Positions 16,774 to 24,835 of a stretch of 64,000 nucleotides of DNA are shown piece after piece. The stretch spans positions 9,751 to 73,750 of the forward strand of contig JBGQAU010000004.1 of NCBI GenBank assembly GCA_041494445.1. The letters are read 5' to 3'. The notes under the pieces were generated by a model. That model saw nothing but the letters and a program-made list of their open reading frames with translations. It was not told the origin of the DNA and ran no database searches. The first letter of the stretch is position 1; each line of letters opens with the position of its first letter. Both the position numbers and the translations under genes were made by a program. The stretch comes from JAIQFR01 sp041494445. Lineage in GTDB: Bacteria > Acidobacteriota > Polarisedimenticolia > Polarisedimenticolales > JAIQFR01.

Positions 16774-17126
16774 TCACCCATGCGCTTCCGCTGCAGGCCG
16801 TTCCTTTCCTGAGCGATTGGAACAACACGGTAGGTCGTTCGGTCGTCCCGCGCGCGACTCTCGAAATTCGGAATAGCCTGTGAACCTCGTCATCGTCGGC
16901 CGGAACTCGCGTGAACACCATGGGGTGCTCGCGCCGGGCGGCGGTCCGGCCACCGGGATTCCCTGGGCCTCGATGCTGGCTGAAGACCCTACGGTCGCCC
17001 TAGAGTGGCTCCGGACGTCACTGGAGGCCGGAGAAGCCGATCTCGAGCTCGACACGCCGGCTGCGGAGGTTGGCTTGAACTCGAGAATTGTCGTACTCTA
17101 ACGTGTCCATCAGAGGGTGCCCTCCA
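16774..17126. other. Intergenic gap before kaiC
   Basis: This is 353 bp between the phospholipase-like gene and kaiC. A 73-codon frame at 16880-17101 is open, but it has no ribosome site and no recognisable composition, so I do not call it. No promoter module, strong hairpin or repeat is visible. Confidence 0.5.
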
Positions 17127-18872
17127 ATGAAGAACAAGGGTCCCAAATCCACTTTCCCCGCCCGTCGTCTGCCCAAGTGTCCCACGGGCATCCAGGGTCT
17201 CGACGAGATCACGAATGGCGGATTGCCGCGTGGGCGGCCCACGCTGGTGTGCGGCGGCGCGGGCTGCGGCAAGACGCTGTTCGCAGCGGAATTCCTCGTG
17301 CGCGGCGCGGTGCAGTTCGGCGAGCCGGGCGTTTTCATGTCCTTCGAGGAGACGGAAGCCGAGTTGAAGGGCAACGTCGCGTTGCTCGGATTCGATTTGG
17401 CGGGCCTGGTTCGTCGCAAGAAAATGCTCCTCGACCACGTTTACATCGAGCGCAGTGAAATCCAGGAGACCGGCGAGTATGACCTCGAAGGGTTGTTCGT
17501 TCGGCTGAATCACGCGATCGGTTCCATCGGCGCCAAGCGCGTGGTGCTGGACACGCTCGAAGCGCTGTTCGCCGGCCTGCCCAACGAAGCCATCTTGCGC
17601 GCCGAGTTGCGCCGGCTGTTTCGCTGGCTCAAGAACAAGGGCGTGACGGCGGTCATCACGGCCGAGCGCGGTCACGAACACCTGACGCGCCACGGGCTGG
17701 AGGAATACGTATCCGACTGCGTCATCGTGCTCGACCATCGGATCAATGAGCAGATTGCCACGCGGCATCTGCGGGTGGTGAAATATCGCGGCTCGCCGCA
17801 TGGCACCAACGAATATCCCTTCCTCATCGGTGACGACGGCATCAGCGTGTTGCCCATCACGTCGCTGGGGTTGAATCACGCGGCGTCAAGCAAACGGATT
17901 TCCACCGGCATCCCGCGGCTCGACGCGATGTTGGGCGGTCGGGGCTTTTTTCGCGGCAGCAGCATTCTGCTCACAGGCACGCCCGGCACCGGCAAGACCA
18001 GCGCCGCCGCATTCTTTGCCCAAGCCGCCGCCCGGCGCGGTGAGCGCGCGCTCTACTTCGCGTTCGAGGAGTCACCCAGCCAGATCATGCGCAACATGCA
18101 GTCCATCGATTTGCGCCTTGAACCTTGGATAAGGCGCGACTTGCTGCGGTTTCACTCGGCGCGGCCGACGCTCTACGGCCTAGAAATGCACCTGGCGATC
18201 ATGTTCAAGGAGATCTTCACGTTCAAGCCCGCCGTCGTCGTCGTGGACCCGATGACCAGCCTGCTGGTCGCGGGCAGTGAATCCGAGACCAAGGCGATGG
18301 TGACGCGGCTGATCGATTTCTTGAAGAGTCAACAAATCACTTCGCTCTTCACCAGTCTCACGCACGCCGGCAACCCGCTGCAGCAAAGTGAAATCGCCAT
18401 CTCCTCGCTCATGGATTCCTGGCTGCTGTTGCAGGACATCGAGGGCAACGGTGAGCGCAATCGCGTTCTCTACGTGCTCAAAGCGCGCGGCATGGCGCAC
18501 TCGAACCAGAGCCGCGAGTTCCTGATTTCGGACCGTGGCATTGACCTGGTGGACGCTTACGTCGGTCCAGGCGGCGTGTTGACAGGCGCGGCCCGCGCGG
18601 CGCAAACCGCCCGCGACAAAGCCGGAGCGCTCGCCAGCCAACAGGAGACCGCCCGCCGGCAGCGCGATTTGGAGCGCAAACGCGCCGCCCTCGAGCGTCA
18701 AATCGCCGCGCTACGCTCCGAGTATGACGCCGAGGAAGAGGAACTCCGGCGCTTGGACGAAGAGGTCGCTAGGCGAACCCGCGCGGTGACCACCGAGCGG
18801 ACGGAATTGGCCCGCTTGCGCCATGCGGATGCCACGGTGGCGTCCCGCGCGCGGGGCAAACCCAGACCCTAG
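17127..18872 (+). CDS. kaiC: KaiC-like circadian/RecA-type ATPase
   Basis: This is a 581-residue double KaiC-domain protein. The first domain has GGAGCGKT at about 43-50 and the second GTPGTGKTS at about 284-292. Paired FEETE and FEESPSQI catalytic glutamates follow each P-loop. A C-terminal coiled coil (about 505-560, rich in Arg, Glu and Ala) extends beyond the core. KaiC proteins are ATPases and autokinases that act with KaiB as timers or signalling switches. ATG 17127 is chosen; 13 codons upstream are also open. It heads a kaiC-kaiB-kaiB-histidine kinase operon without kaiA. Frequent TTG leucine codons differ from the flanking genes. Confidence 0.9.
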   Translation: MKNKGPKSTFPARRLPKCPTGIQGLDEITNGGLPRGRPTLVCGGAGCGKTLFAAEFLVRGAVQFGEPGVFMSFEETEAELKGNVALLGFDLAGLVRRKKMLLDHVYIERSEIQETGEYDLEGLFVRLNHAIGSIGAKRVVLDTLEALFAGLPNEAILRAELRRLFRWLKNKGVTAVITAERGHEHLTRHGLEEYVSDCVIVLDHRINEQIATRHLRVVKYRGSPHGTNEYPFLIGDDGISVLPITSLGLNHAASSKRISTGIPRLDAMLGGRGFFRGSSILLTGTPGTGKTSAAAFFAQAAARRGERALYFAFEESPSQIMRNMQSIDLRLEPWIRRDLLRFHSARPTLYGLEMHLAIMFKEIFTFKPAVVVVDPMTSLLVAGSESETKAMVTRLIDFLKSQQITSLFTSLTHAGNPLQQSEIAISSLMDSWLLLQDIEGNGERNRVLYVLKARGMAHSNQSREFLISDRGIDLVDAYVGPGGVLTGAARAAQTARDKAGALASQQETARRQRDLERKRAALERQIAALRSEYDAEEEELRRLDEEVARRTRAVTTERTELARLRHADATVASRARGKPRP

Positions 18873-18884
18873 GAGAGAATATTG

Positions 18885-19214
18885 ATGAAAACCAAAACGG
18901 GGAAACGACGCAAATCCGACTCCACTGGCGTGCCAACCAATACCTGGAAATTGCGTCTTTACGTAGCCGGGCAGACGCCCAGATCGATGACGGCTTTCGC
19001 GAACCTGAAAGAGATCTGCGAAAACCACCTCAAGAACCGTTATAGCATCGAGGTCATCGACCTGATGAAGCAGCCGCATCTTTCCAAAGGCGACCAAATC
19101 CTGGCCATTCCCACGCTCGTGCGCAAGCTGCCACCGCCCGTGCGGAAGATCATTGGCGACCTGTCCGACACCGAGCGCGTGCTCGTCGGATTGGATTTGC
19201 GCGCCACCGAATGA
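18885..19214 (+). CDS. kaiB: KaiB-like protein 1
   Basis: This 109-residue KaiB-family protein has a basic N-terminal extension followed by the thioredoxin-like core: LRLYVAGQTPRS, then ICENHL, IEVIDLMKQPHL, ILAIPTLVRKLPPPVRKIIGDLSD. These match KaiB strongly, including the PTLV...PPP...GDL signature. KaiB binds the first KaiC domain after a fold switch. AGGAGAG lies 9 nt before the ATG. It follows kaiC by 12 nt and precedes a second kaiB copy. Confidence 0.92.
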   Translation: MKTKTGKRRKSDSTGVPTNTWKLRLYVAGQTPRSMTAFANLKEICENHLKNRYSIEVIDLMKQPHLSKGDQILAIPTLVRKLPPPVRKIIGDLSDTERVLVGLDLRATE

Positions 19215-19229
19215 CCGAAGCGAGAGTCG

Positions 19230-19583
19230 GTGAGAAGAACCAATACGCACCGCGCGACCAAGGCCTTTGAAAAGGCCCTGGCCACCCGACCCACGGGCAA
19301 CTACGTCCTGCGACTGTACGTGGCGGGGGCCACCGACAGATCGCGCCGGGCCGTCCTGCGCGCCCGTCAGCTGTGCGAAACCGAACTGAAAGGCACTTGC
19401 GAGCTGGAAGTGATCGACGTCTATCAGCAGCCCATCCTGGCGCGCGACGGCCAGATCGTGGCGACCCCGACACTCGTCAAGGAATTCCCGCCGCCGGTGC
19501 GCCGGCTCATTGGCGACCTGGCGAACACCACCCGGCTTTTTGTCGGGTTGGATTTGGACACGAAAGGTAAGGCCAGGCGGTGA
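19230..19583 (+). CDS. kaiB: KaiB-like protein 2
   Basis: This is a second, clearly diverged KaiB of 117 residues, with LRLYVAGATDRS, LEVIDVYQQPIL, IVATPTLVKEFPPPVRRLIGDLAN and VGLDLDTKGK. Relative to the first copy it has a longer basic N-terminus and tail. The start used is GTG 19230, 15 nt after the first kaiB stop; the ribosome site is weak. Its 3' end overlaps the kinase start by 4 bp. Two unlike KaiB proteins next to one KaiC suggest separate partners or states. Confidence 0.9.
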   Translation: MRRTNTHRATKAFEKALATRPTGNYVLRLYVAGATDRSRRAVLRARQLCETELKGTCELEVIDVYQQPILARDGQIVATPTLVKEFPPPVRRLIGDLANTTRLFVGLDLDTKGKARR

Positions 19584-20791
19584 AAAGTGCCCGCCGCCAA
19601 CATTCCTCTCGCCCCGCGCCCTCCCGCGAGCTCGCCGAGCTCCGCGTGCGCCTCGCCGAAGCGGAGGAAACGCTCCAGGCCATTCGCAACGGCGAGGTGG
19701 ATGCGGTGGTGGTCACGGGCAAGCAGGGCGCCCAAGTGTTCACGCTGGAAGGCGCCGAGCGCGCCTACCGCGTGCTCATCGAATCCATGAACGAAGGGGC
19801 GCTGACCCTTACGGATGACAAGACGATTCTTTACGCCAACCAGCGCTTCGCAAGAATGGTCAAGTGCCCGCTGGAGCGGGTAATCGGCAGATCCTTTGAT
19901 CGCTTTATCTCCGCCGAAGACCTGGAAACGCTCCAACCGCTCCTGAAACGGGTCGCCAAATCCGGCTCCAAGTTCCAAGTGCCACTAAGCGCCAGCGATG
20001 GTTCGCAAATGCCGGCGCAAGTCTCCATTCGTCGGGTGCCAAAGAGGGATTCCAACCGCGCGACCTTCGCCGTGGTGGTGACGGACATGACGGAGGCCCG
20101 GCGCAACGAGGAGAAGCTGCGGGCGTTGTCCCAGCGCCTCGTGCAAGCGCAGGAAGCCGAGCGCGGGCGAGTGGCCCGCGAGTTGCACGACCACATTACG
20201 CAGCTTCTCTGCGCCATCCTTTTTCGCTGCCAGGCGCTGGCGGACAAACTGTCGGCGCGCGATGAGCCATCGAAGGGAGAGGCGATGAGACTGCGCGAGA
20301 TGCTCGGCGAGGCTGCCGAAGAAGTGGAGCGCATCTCGCGTAATCTGCGGCCCAGCGTTTTGGAGGAGCTGGGTCTCCTCGACGCCCTGCGCGCCACCGG
20401 CGTGGAGTTCGCGGATCGGACGGGCGTGTCCGTCGAGATGTCTTGCGTGAAGTCGACCGCGCGGCTGCCCGCCGACATCGAGCTGACGCTCTACCGCGTC
20501 CTCCAGGAAGCCTTGGGAAACGTCGAGAGGCACGCACGCGCTCGCCACGTTATCGCGCGCCTAAGCCTGCAGGGCGCCTTCGTTCAGTTGGTGATCCATG
20601 ACGACGGGATCGGCTTCGACCCGGATCATCACCCGGCCAGACGAAAAGCAAGGGGCGGCCTTGGTCTCCTCAGCATGCGCGAGCGAGCCACGTATGTGGG
20701 CGGCACCCTGAAGGTCAAGTCCATTCGCCGCGTCGGCACGGAAATCGAGGTGCGCATTCCCCTGCCGCTGAGTGCCACGGCGGCTGACTGA
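19580..20791 (+). CDS. PAS-domain sensor histidine kinase, HisKA_3 type
   Basis: This 403-residue kinase has a short coiled coil (15-40), a PAS domain (about 60-175), a HisKA_3 dimerisation helix with phospho-acceptor His203 in VARELHDH, and a HATPase_c domain with LQEALGNVERHA, DDGIGFD and GLGLLSMRER. No membrane segment is present, so it is cytoplasmic. It overlaps kaiB by 4 bp, so it is the probable output of the Kai module. HisKA_3 kinases pair with NarL/FixJ regulators; the expected partner directly downstream is only a 34-codon stump. Confidence 0.9.
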   Translation: MKSARRQHSSRPAPSRELAELRVRLAEAEETLQAIRNGEVDAVVVTGKQGAQVFTLEGAERAYRVLIESMNEGALTLTDDKTILYANQRFARMVKCPLERVIGRSFDRFISAEDLETLQPLLKRVAKSGSKFQVPLSASDGSQMPAQVSIRRVPKRDSNRATFAVVVTDMTEARRNEEKLRALSQRLVQAQEAERGRVARELHDHITQLLCAILFRCQALADKLSARDEPSKGEAMRLREMLGEAAEEVERISRNLRPSVLEELGLLDALRATGVEFADRTGVSVEMSCVKSTARLPADIELTLYRVLQEALGNVERHARARHVIARLSLQGAFVQLVIHDDGIGFDPDHHPARRKARGGLGLLSMRERATYVGGTLKVKSIRRVGTEIEVRIPLPLSATAAD

Positions 20792-20798
20792 ACGGATT

Positions 20799-20903
20799 TT
20801 GAAACAAGTCACTGTCGTGCCGGCTGAAGACCACCATGTCGTCCGAGAGGGTCTTCGGTCATTATTGGAACACGATCCCGATATTGAAGTGGTCAAGGGA
20901 TAG
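20799..20903 (+). pseudogene. Truncated NarL/FixJ response regulator, first 34 codons
   Basis: Seven nt after the kinase stop, a TTG-initiated frame reads KQVTVVPAEDHHVVREGL, SLLEHDPDIEVVKG and then a stop. It parallels the start of the intact regulator at 21651 (ISVLLADDHTIVREGLRTLL, DDIEVVGEA). Everything after the second strand of the receiver domain is missing, including the phospho-acceptor Asp and the DNA-binding domain. The cognate regulator of the Kai-linked kinase has been lost here. Confidence 0.8.
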
Positions 20904-20970
20904 GGAATCTCGTCGCCGCGACCCCGGGCTGGGTCGATCTCGGCGGGACGGGGAAAGGGTGGGGGAACGG

Positions 20971-21651
20971 CTAATCGATCGTGAACCGGACACGGCTCTC
21001 GACGATCCCCGCGTTGATGGCGTAGCGGGTGAGGCCCGCGGTGTCGTGGATGTCCAGCTTGCTCATTAGATGCTGCCGGTGCTTCTCGACGGTCTTGATG
21101 CTGATGCCGAGTTCGTCCGCCGCCTGCTTGTTGGCCATTCCTTCGGCAATCAGCTGGAGTACCTCCACCTCGCGCGAGGTCAGGCCGGCGGCTCCCTTCT
21201 TGATTCTTCCATTCGCTCCATGGGACGAATTCTGCTGAAGATCGCCGAGCCGCCTGGCGATGGATGGGCTGAAGAACCTGTTCCCGTTGTGAACTTCCCG
21301 AATCGCCTTGGCGAGAACGAGGGCGGACGTCTGTTTGATCAGGTACCCCGCCGCGCCGAGTTCGATCACTTGCTCGACGTACGCGTCATCGCCATGCGCG
21401 GACAAAACGATGATCTTGGTGGCCGGCAGTTCTTTGAGAATCTGCTTGGTGGCTTCCAGGCCGTTGAGGAGCGGCATCGCGAGGTCCATGACGACCACTG
21501 CCGGCAGAAGCTTCTTGGTCAGCAACACGGCTTGGCGGCCGTTCTGCGCTTCGCCGACCACCTCGATGTCGTCTTCCATCTCCAGTAACGTCCGCAGCCC
21601 CTCTCGGACTATCGTGTGGTCGTCGGCCAGCAGCACGCTGATTGGTTTCAT
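20971..21651 (-). CDS. NarL/FixJ-family response regulator
   Basis: This 226-residue regulator has a receiver domain (1-125) with acidic pocket Asp10-Asp11, phospho-acceptor Asp56 in VVVMDLAMP and Lys106, plus a LuxR-type helix-turn-helix (about 157-200: LTSREVEVLQLIAEG, NKQAADELGISIKTVEKHR). Regulators of this type bind short inverted repeats as dimers. Its ATG overlaps the kinase stop by 4 bp, so they form a true pair. The operon is preceded by promoter module copy 2, which suggests autoregulation and makes this protein the best candidate to bind all seven modules. Confidence 0.92.
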   Translation of the reverse strand: MKPISVLLADDHTIVREGLRTLLEMEDDIEVVGEAQNGRQAVLLTKKLLPAVVVMDLAMPLLNGLEATKQILKELPATKIIVLSAHGDDAYVEQVIELGAAGYLIKQTSALVLAKAIREVHNGNRFFSPSIARRLGDLQQNSSHGANGRIKKGAAGLTSREVEVLQLIAEGMANKQAADELGISIKTVEKHRQHLMSKLDIHDTAGLTRYAINAGIVESRVRFTID

Positions 21652-22823
21652 TTCATGGACTCGACTTGAGCGTTCGGCGATCCCTTACGACCGTTATTGT
21701 ATGGAATCTTCGCGCGAATGGTGGTGCCTTTGCCCGGTGCGGATTCGACGGTAAAGCTGCCGCCGACCATCTCGACCCGCTCTCGCATGCCGATCAACCC
21801 CAATCGTCCGACCCTCTTGGCGACGAGGAAGCGCTCCACCCGAAAGGACTTGCCGTTGTCGTGTATTTCCATCTGAACGACGTCCTGGACCTTCCGAATG
21901 CCCACCGTCACCTTGCTGGCTCCTGCATGCTTTTCGACATTGGTGAATGCCTCCTGGGCTACGCGATAGAGCACCGTTCGCTTGTCGCTGGTCAGGTGTT
22001 CAATCGAGGCGGAGGCCGTGAAGTCAACGGGGATGTGCGTCCGCCTCGTAAAGCCCTTCATGTAGGAATGGAGAGCGGGAATGAGCCCCAGGTCGTCCAG
22101 AAGCGGCGGACGTAATTCCCGCGCGAACCGATGCACCGTGTTCATCGACCTTTCCACGAGCCGTTGAGTGCTGGCGATCTTTCCTTTGAGGCCGGTGTTG
22201 TTAACCGTGGCCTCCTTCGTCAACGTCGCCAGTCTGACATTGATGGCCGTCAAGATCTGGCCGATTTCATCGTGAAGCTCGCGGCTGATCTTCTTTCGCT
22301 CTTCCTCCTGCGAGGACAGAAGCTCGTGGGTAAGTCGCCTCAAGTGTTCCTGCATGTGACGGGATTTCTCCAGCAACTCCCCGTAGTGTCGCTCGCTTTT
22401 CTTGAGGGCGCCCTGCACGGCCTCGCGGCGGCGGATTTCGCGTCTCAGCTGCCGGAGCGCCACGGTCAGCTCGGCGGTCCGCTGGCGCAAGGTCACGTTC
22501 AGTCGATTGAAACGGCTGCTGCTCTTCAGCGCGGAGCGATGGCCGTTCCCGACCGGTGTGAGTGCCTTGGCAAAAAAGCTCGCCGCGTGCTTGAGCATCT
22601 CATCGCCGCTTCTGGATGTGGGGCCCGGAGGCAGCAGTCTGATCACAGCCTGTTCGTGGATGCTGATCAGGTCCAACGTGTCCAGTCCCAGTGCCAGGGC
22701 TTCGCGTCCGAGGTTCTCAGCCGGCCGCAAGCTCGTCCCCGGCTTCAGCGCCAGTTGCTTTCGCAACGCCACCACGTATCGTCGCGACAAACCGCTCGCG
22801 CTGCCTTTGGAGCCGGAACTCAT
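21648..22823 (-). CDS. Sensor histidine kinase with KaiA/RsbU-like N-terminal domain
   Basis: This 391-residue cytoplasmic kinase has an N-terminal helical domain (about 15-95, LRPAENLGREALALGLDTLD, SIHEQAV) of the type found in KaiA/RsbU N-terminal-like domains. A coiled coil (110-180), HisKA_3 with His184 in SRELHDE, and HATPase_c with VAQEAFTNVEKHAG and GLIGMRERVEM follow. The start at 22823 has GAGAGG 6-7 nt upstream. An alternative ATG at 22904 lies inside the promoter module and upstream of its -10, so it is rejected. The kinase is paired with the regulator downstream. A decayed copy of its N-terminus is at 28638. Confidence 0.88.
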   Translation of the reverse strand: MSSGSKGSASGLSRRYVVALRKQLALKPGTSLRPAENLGREALALGLDTLDLISIHEQAVIRLLPPGPTSRSGDEMLKHAASFFAKALTPVGNGHRSALKSSSRFNRLNVTLRQRTAELTVALRQLRREIRRREAVQGALKKSERHYGELLEKSRHMQEHLRRLTHELLSSQEEERKKISRELHDEIGQILTAINVRLATLTKEATVNNTGLKGKIASTQRLVERSMNTVHRFARELRPPLLDDLGLIPALHSYMKGFTRRTHIPVDFTASASIEHLTSDKRTVLYRVAQEAFTNVEKHAGASKVTVGIRKVQDVVQMEIHDNGKSFRVERFLVAKRVGRLGLIGMRERVEMVGGSFTVESAPGKGTTIRAKIPYNNGRKGSPNAQVESMK

Positions 22824-22874
22824 GCGCGACCTCTCGCCGGGCGTGTCGCCGGGCGACCCACGACAACCACGGTC

Positions 22875-22918
22875 ATTGTCAGACGGTCGCCTCGATTTGT
22901 CCATGGGGTAAAACCCTA
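22875..22918 (-). promoter_or_regulatory. GTAGGGTT/CCCCAT promoter module, copy 2
   Basis: On the minus strand TAGGGT (22918-22913), TTT, ACCCCA and T are followed after 22 nt by GACAAT (22880-22875). It lies upstream of the kinase/regulator operon (start 22823) and faces away from copy 3, 84 bp further along. Confidence 0.75.
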
Positions 22919-23002
22919 CCCGCGGCGCTGGCGCGCCTGCCTGGTGGCGCCTTATTCTTGCGCGAGGATCCGTGCGCGGGGAGCTCGTCCGACGGTCCAC
23001 AG

Positions 23003-23046
23003 TAGGGTTTCACCCCATCGCGAGGCACCGGCGCGTGGCGTAGCGT
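23003..23046 (+). promoter_or_regulatory. GTAGGGTT/CCCCAT promoter module, copy 3
   Basis: TAGGGT (23003-23008), TTC, ACCCCA, T, then 22 nt and TAGCGT (23041-23046). The DUF5670 gene starts 32 nt after the box, behind GGAGAAAGGAG. Confidence 0.78.
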
Positions 23047-23077
23047 ATACCTCGAACCGGGGAGAAAGGAGACGACC

Positions 23078-23230
23078 ATGTTGTGGACGATTGCGGTAGT
23101 TCTGGGGATTCTGTGGCTACTGGGGTTCGTGTCCAGTTACACGATGGGAGGGTTCATCCACATCCTGCTGGTGCTCGCGATCATCGTGGTGCTGATCAGG
23201 GTCATCCAAGGACGACGAGTGCTGTCGTAG
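23078..23230 (+). CDS. Lmo0937/DUF5670-family small membrane protein
   Basis: This 50-residue protein is almost entirely two membrane helices: MLWTIAVVLGILWLLGF, a short SSYTMGG turn, then IHILLVLAIIVVLIRVI and a basic tail. This is the pattern of the lmo0937/DUF5670 family, tiny inner-membrane proteins commonly found with stress genes. AAAGGAG lies 6-7 nt upstream. A truncated copy is at 25753. Its molecular role is unknown. Confidence 0.85.
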   Translation: MLWTIAVVLGILWLLGFVSSYTMGGFIHILLVLAIIVVLIRVIQGRRVLS

Positions 23231-23329
23231 ACAGCCGTCGGCGGAGCCTGGAGCACTCGAGGGTTCGATGAGACCTAAGACGCTATTCGCGCTCATATCG
23301 ATCATGTCACGTGATCAGGAGGTACGGTC

Positions 23330-24700
23330 TTGAGATACATCCGAGTAGCTGTTCTCGTGATCGCCGCCGTGGCTCTCGCGGTCGTTCTCGCGCAGCCGGT
23401 GCGCGCCGAGGTATCGTTCGACTTCGCTTATTCCAATCTGAGCCAACACGGTTCCTGGCTCGTCTCGGCGCAGTACGGGCACGTCTGGCAGCCGAGGGAA
23501 TACAACCGGGAGTGGAACCCCTACTACGACGGTCACTGGGTCTACACCGACATGGGTTGGACGTGGGTCTCGGACTACGAGTGGGGAGCCATTCCCTATC
23601 ACTACGGGACGTGGGTCGCCGATCCCGACGACGGATGGGTATGGATTCCGGGGAGCGTCTGGGCACCGTCCTGGGTCGTCTTCCGTACCGGTTCCGATTA
23701 CATCGGCTGGGCCCCCGTGCCTCCGGGCTTCTCCGTGGGCATGTCGATCGACTTCGGAGGGCCGTCGAGCTTCGTGTTCGTCTCTTCCCGCGACTTCCTC
23801 GCGCCGAGACTTCGCACGTCGATCATCCCCATGAATCGCACGAGCGTGTTCATGAACAACACGACCGTGGTGAACAACATCGTGGTTCAGAACAACGTCG
23901 TGGTCAATCGCGGCCCCGACTACAGGATCGTGGAGAGAGCCACCGGTCACGCCATCCGTGAGCAACGCATCGAGAGCGTCGCCAGAGTGGCGCCGTTCGC
24001 GAACGTCAGCCGCGCTCAACTGGCCGTCGCCCCCGAAAGGGCAAGACAGGGCCTCCGGGTCGCCGAGCCGGTCCCCGCAAACCGTCCCCTCCCGGTCGCC
24101 GACAAGGGCGGGAACCGCCAGCGGAACACCTCGCCGGCCGACGCGTCGAGGCCCCTGAACGGGCGTGAAGCGGCCCGGCCGAACACTCAGGAACGGGCGA
24201 CCGCGCCCGCGGCGGCGATGCCGAGCAGAGCCGCCGACGCCGCGCAGAAGGCGAACGCCAAGGCGAACGCGGATCGGAGTGCACAGGCGCAGCGGGACGC
24301 CAGCGTGAAGGCGGATCAGAGTGCAAGGACGCAGGCGAACGCCAAGGCGAACGCGGACCGGAGTGCACAGGCGCAGCGTAACGCCAGCGTGAAGGCGGAT
24401 CAGAGTGCAAGGACGCAGGCGAACTCCAAGGCGAACGCGGATCGGAGTGCACAGGCGCAGCGTAACGCCAACGTGAAGGCGGCGCAGAGCGCGAACGCAC
24501 AGGCGAACGCCAAGGCGAAGGCGGATCAGACCGCAAGGGCACAGGCGAACCCCAAGGCGAACGCGCAGCAGAGCGCAAAGGCACAGGCGAACGCCAAGGC
24601 GAAGGCGGACGCGAAGGCCAAGAAGGACAACCCGGAAAAGAAGGATCAGAGCTCCGACAAGCCCCCCACCCCGGAGGCGAAGGAAGGATCCCATCAGTAG
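23330..24700 (+). CDS. Secreted DUF6600-type aromatic-repeat protein with Ala/Lys repeat tail
   Basis: This 456-residue protein has a signal peptide (cleavage near PVRAE), then an aromatic-rich domain (about 30-170) with repeated W-x-PYYDGHWVYTDMGWTWV and WGAIPYHYGTWV elements of the DUF6600 kind. Two short Asn/Val repeats follow, then a C-terminal low-complexity tail (about 308-433) made of 14-residue units rich in Ala, Asn, Lys and Gln. It is probably periplasmic or surface-associated. GGAGG precedes the start. It lies 99 bp after the DUF5670 gene and may share promoter module copy 3. The function of the family is not established. Confidence 0.78.
   Translation: MRYIRVAVLVIAAVALAVVLAQPVRAEVSFDFAYSNLSQHGSWLVSAQYGHVWQPREYNREWNPYYDGHWVYTDMGWTWVSDYEWGAIPYHYGTWVADPDDGWVWIPGSVWAPSWVVFRTGSDYIGWAPVPPGFSVGMSIDFGGPSSFVFVSSRDFLAPRLRTSIIPMNRTSVFMNNTTVVNNIVVQNNVVVNRGPDYRIVERATGHAIREQRIESVARVAPFANVSRAQLAVAPERARQGLRVAEPVPANRPLPVADKGGNRQRNTSPADASRPLNGREAARPNTQERATAPAAAMPSRAADAAQKANAKANADRSAQAQRDASVKADQSARTQANAKANADRSAQAQRNASVKADQSARTQANSKANADRSAQAQRNANVKAAQSANAQANAKAKADQTARAQANPKANAQQSAKAQANAKAKADAKAKKDNPEKKDQSSDKPPTPEAKEGSHQ
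24251..24628 (+). repeat. 42/84-bp tandem repeats in the DUF6600 gene
   Basis: Three 84-bp units (24251-24334, 24335-24418, 24419-24502) are followed by three 42-bp half-units. Each 84-bp unit encodes two related 14-residue blocks, ANAKANADRSAQAQ and RNASVKADQSARTQ. Units 1 and 2 differ at very few bases, indicating recent slippage or homogenisation. The length is a multiple of three throughout. Confidence 0.92.
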
Positions 24701-24835
24701 ATAGCCGGCGGTGCTCGTCATCGGGCTCGTCGCGACGCCCGTGACGGGCTCGACGTCGTGCCTCAGGTTGCCCCAGCGGTAACGGGCACCGACGCAGAGG
24801 GTTTTCGCCTTCGGCTAACAAACTGGAGGATTTCG

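Noticed and set aside
16880..17101. 73-codon frame between the phospholipase-like gene and kaiC
   Set aside because: No ribosome site, no domain and a composition like non-coding DNA.
22824..22904. Longer start for the kinase at ATG 22904
   Set aside because: That ATG is part of the promoter module's CCCCATGG and lies upstream of the predicted -10 box, so it would not be transcribed from this promoter.
24251..24628. Regular repeats as a CRISPR array
   Set aside because: Units are contiguous, in frame and without unique spacers; they are protein-coding repeats.
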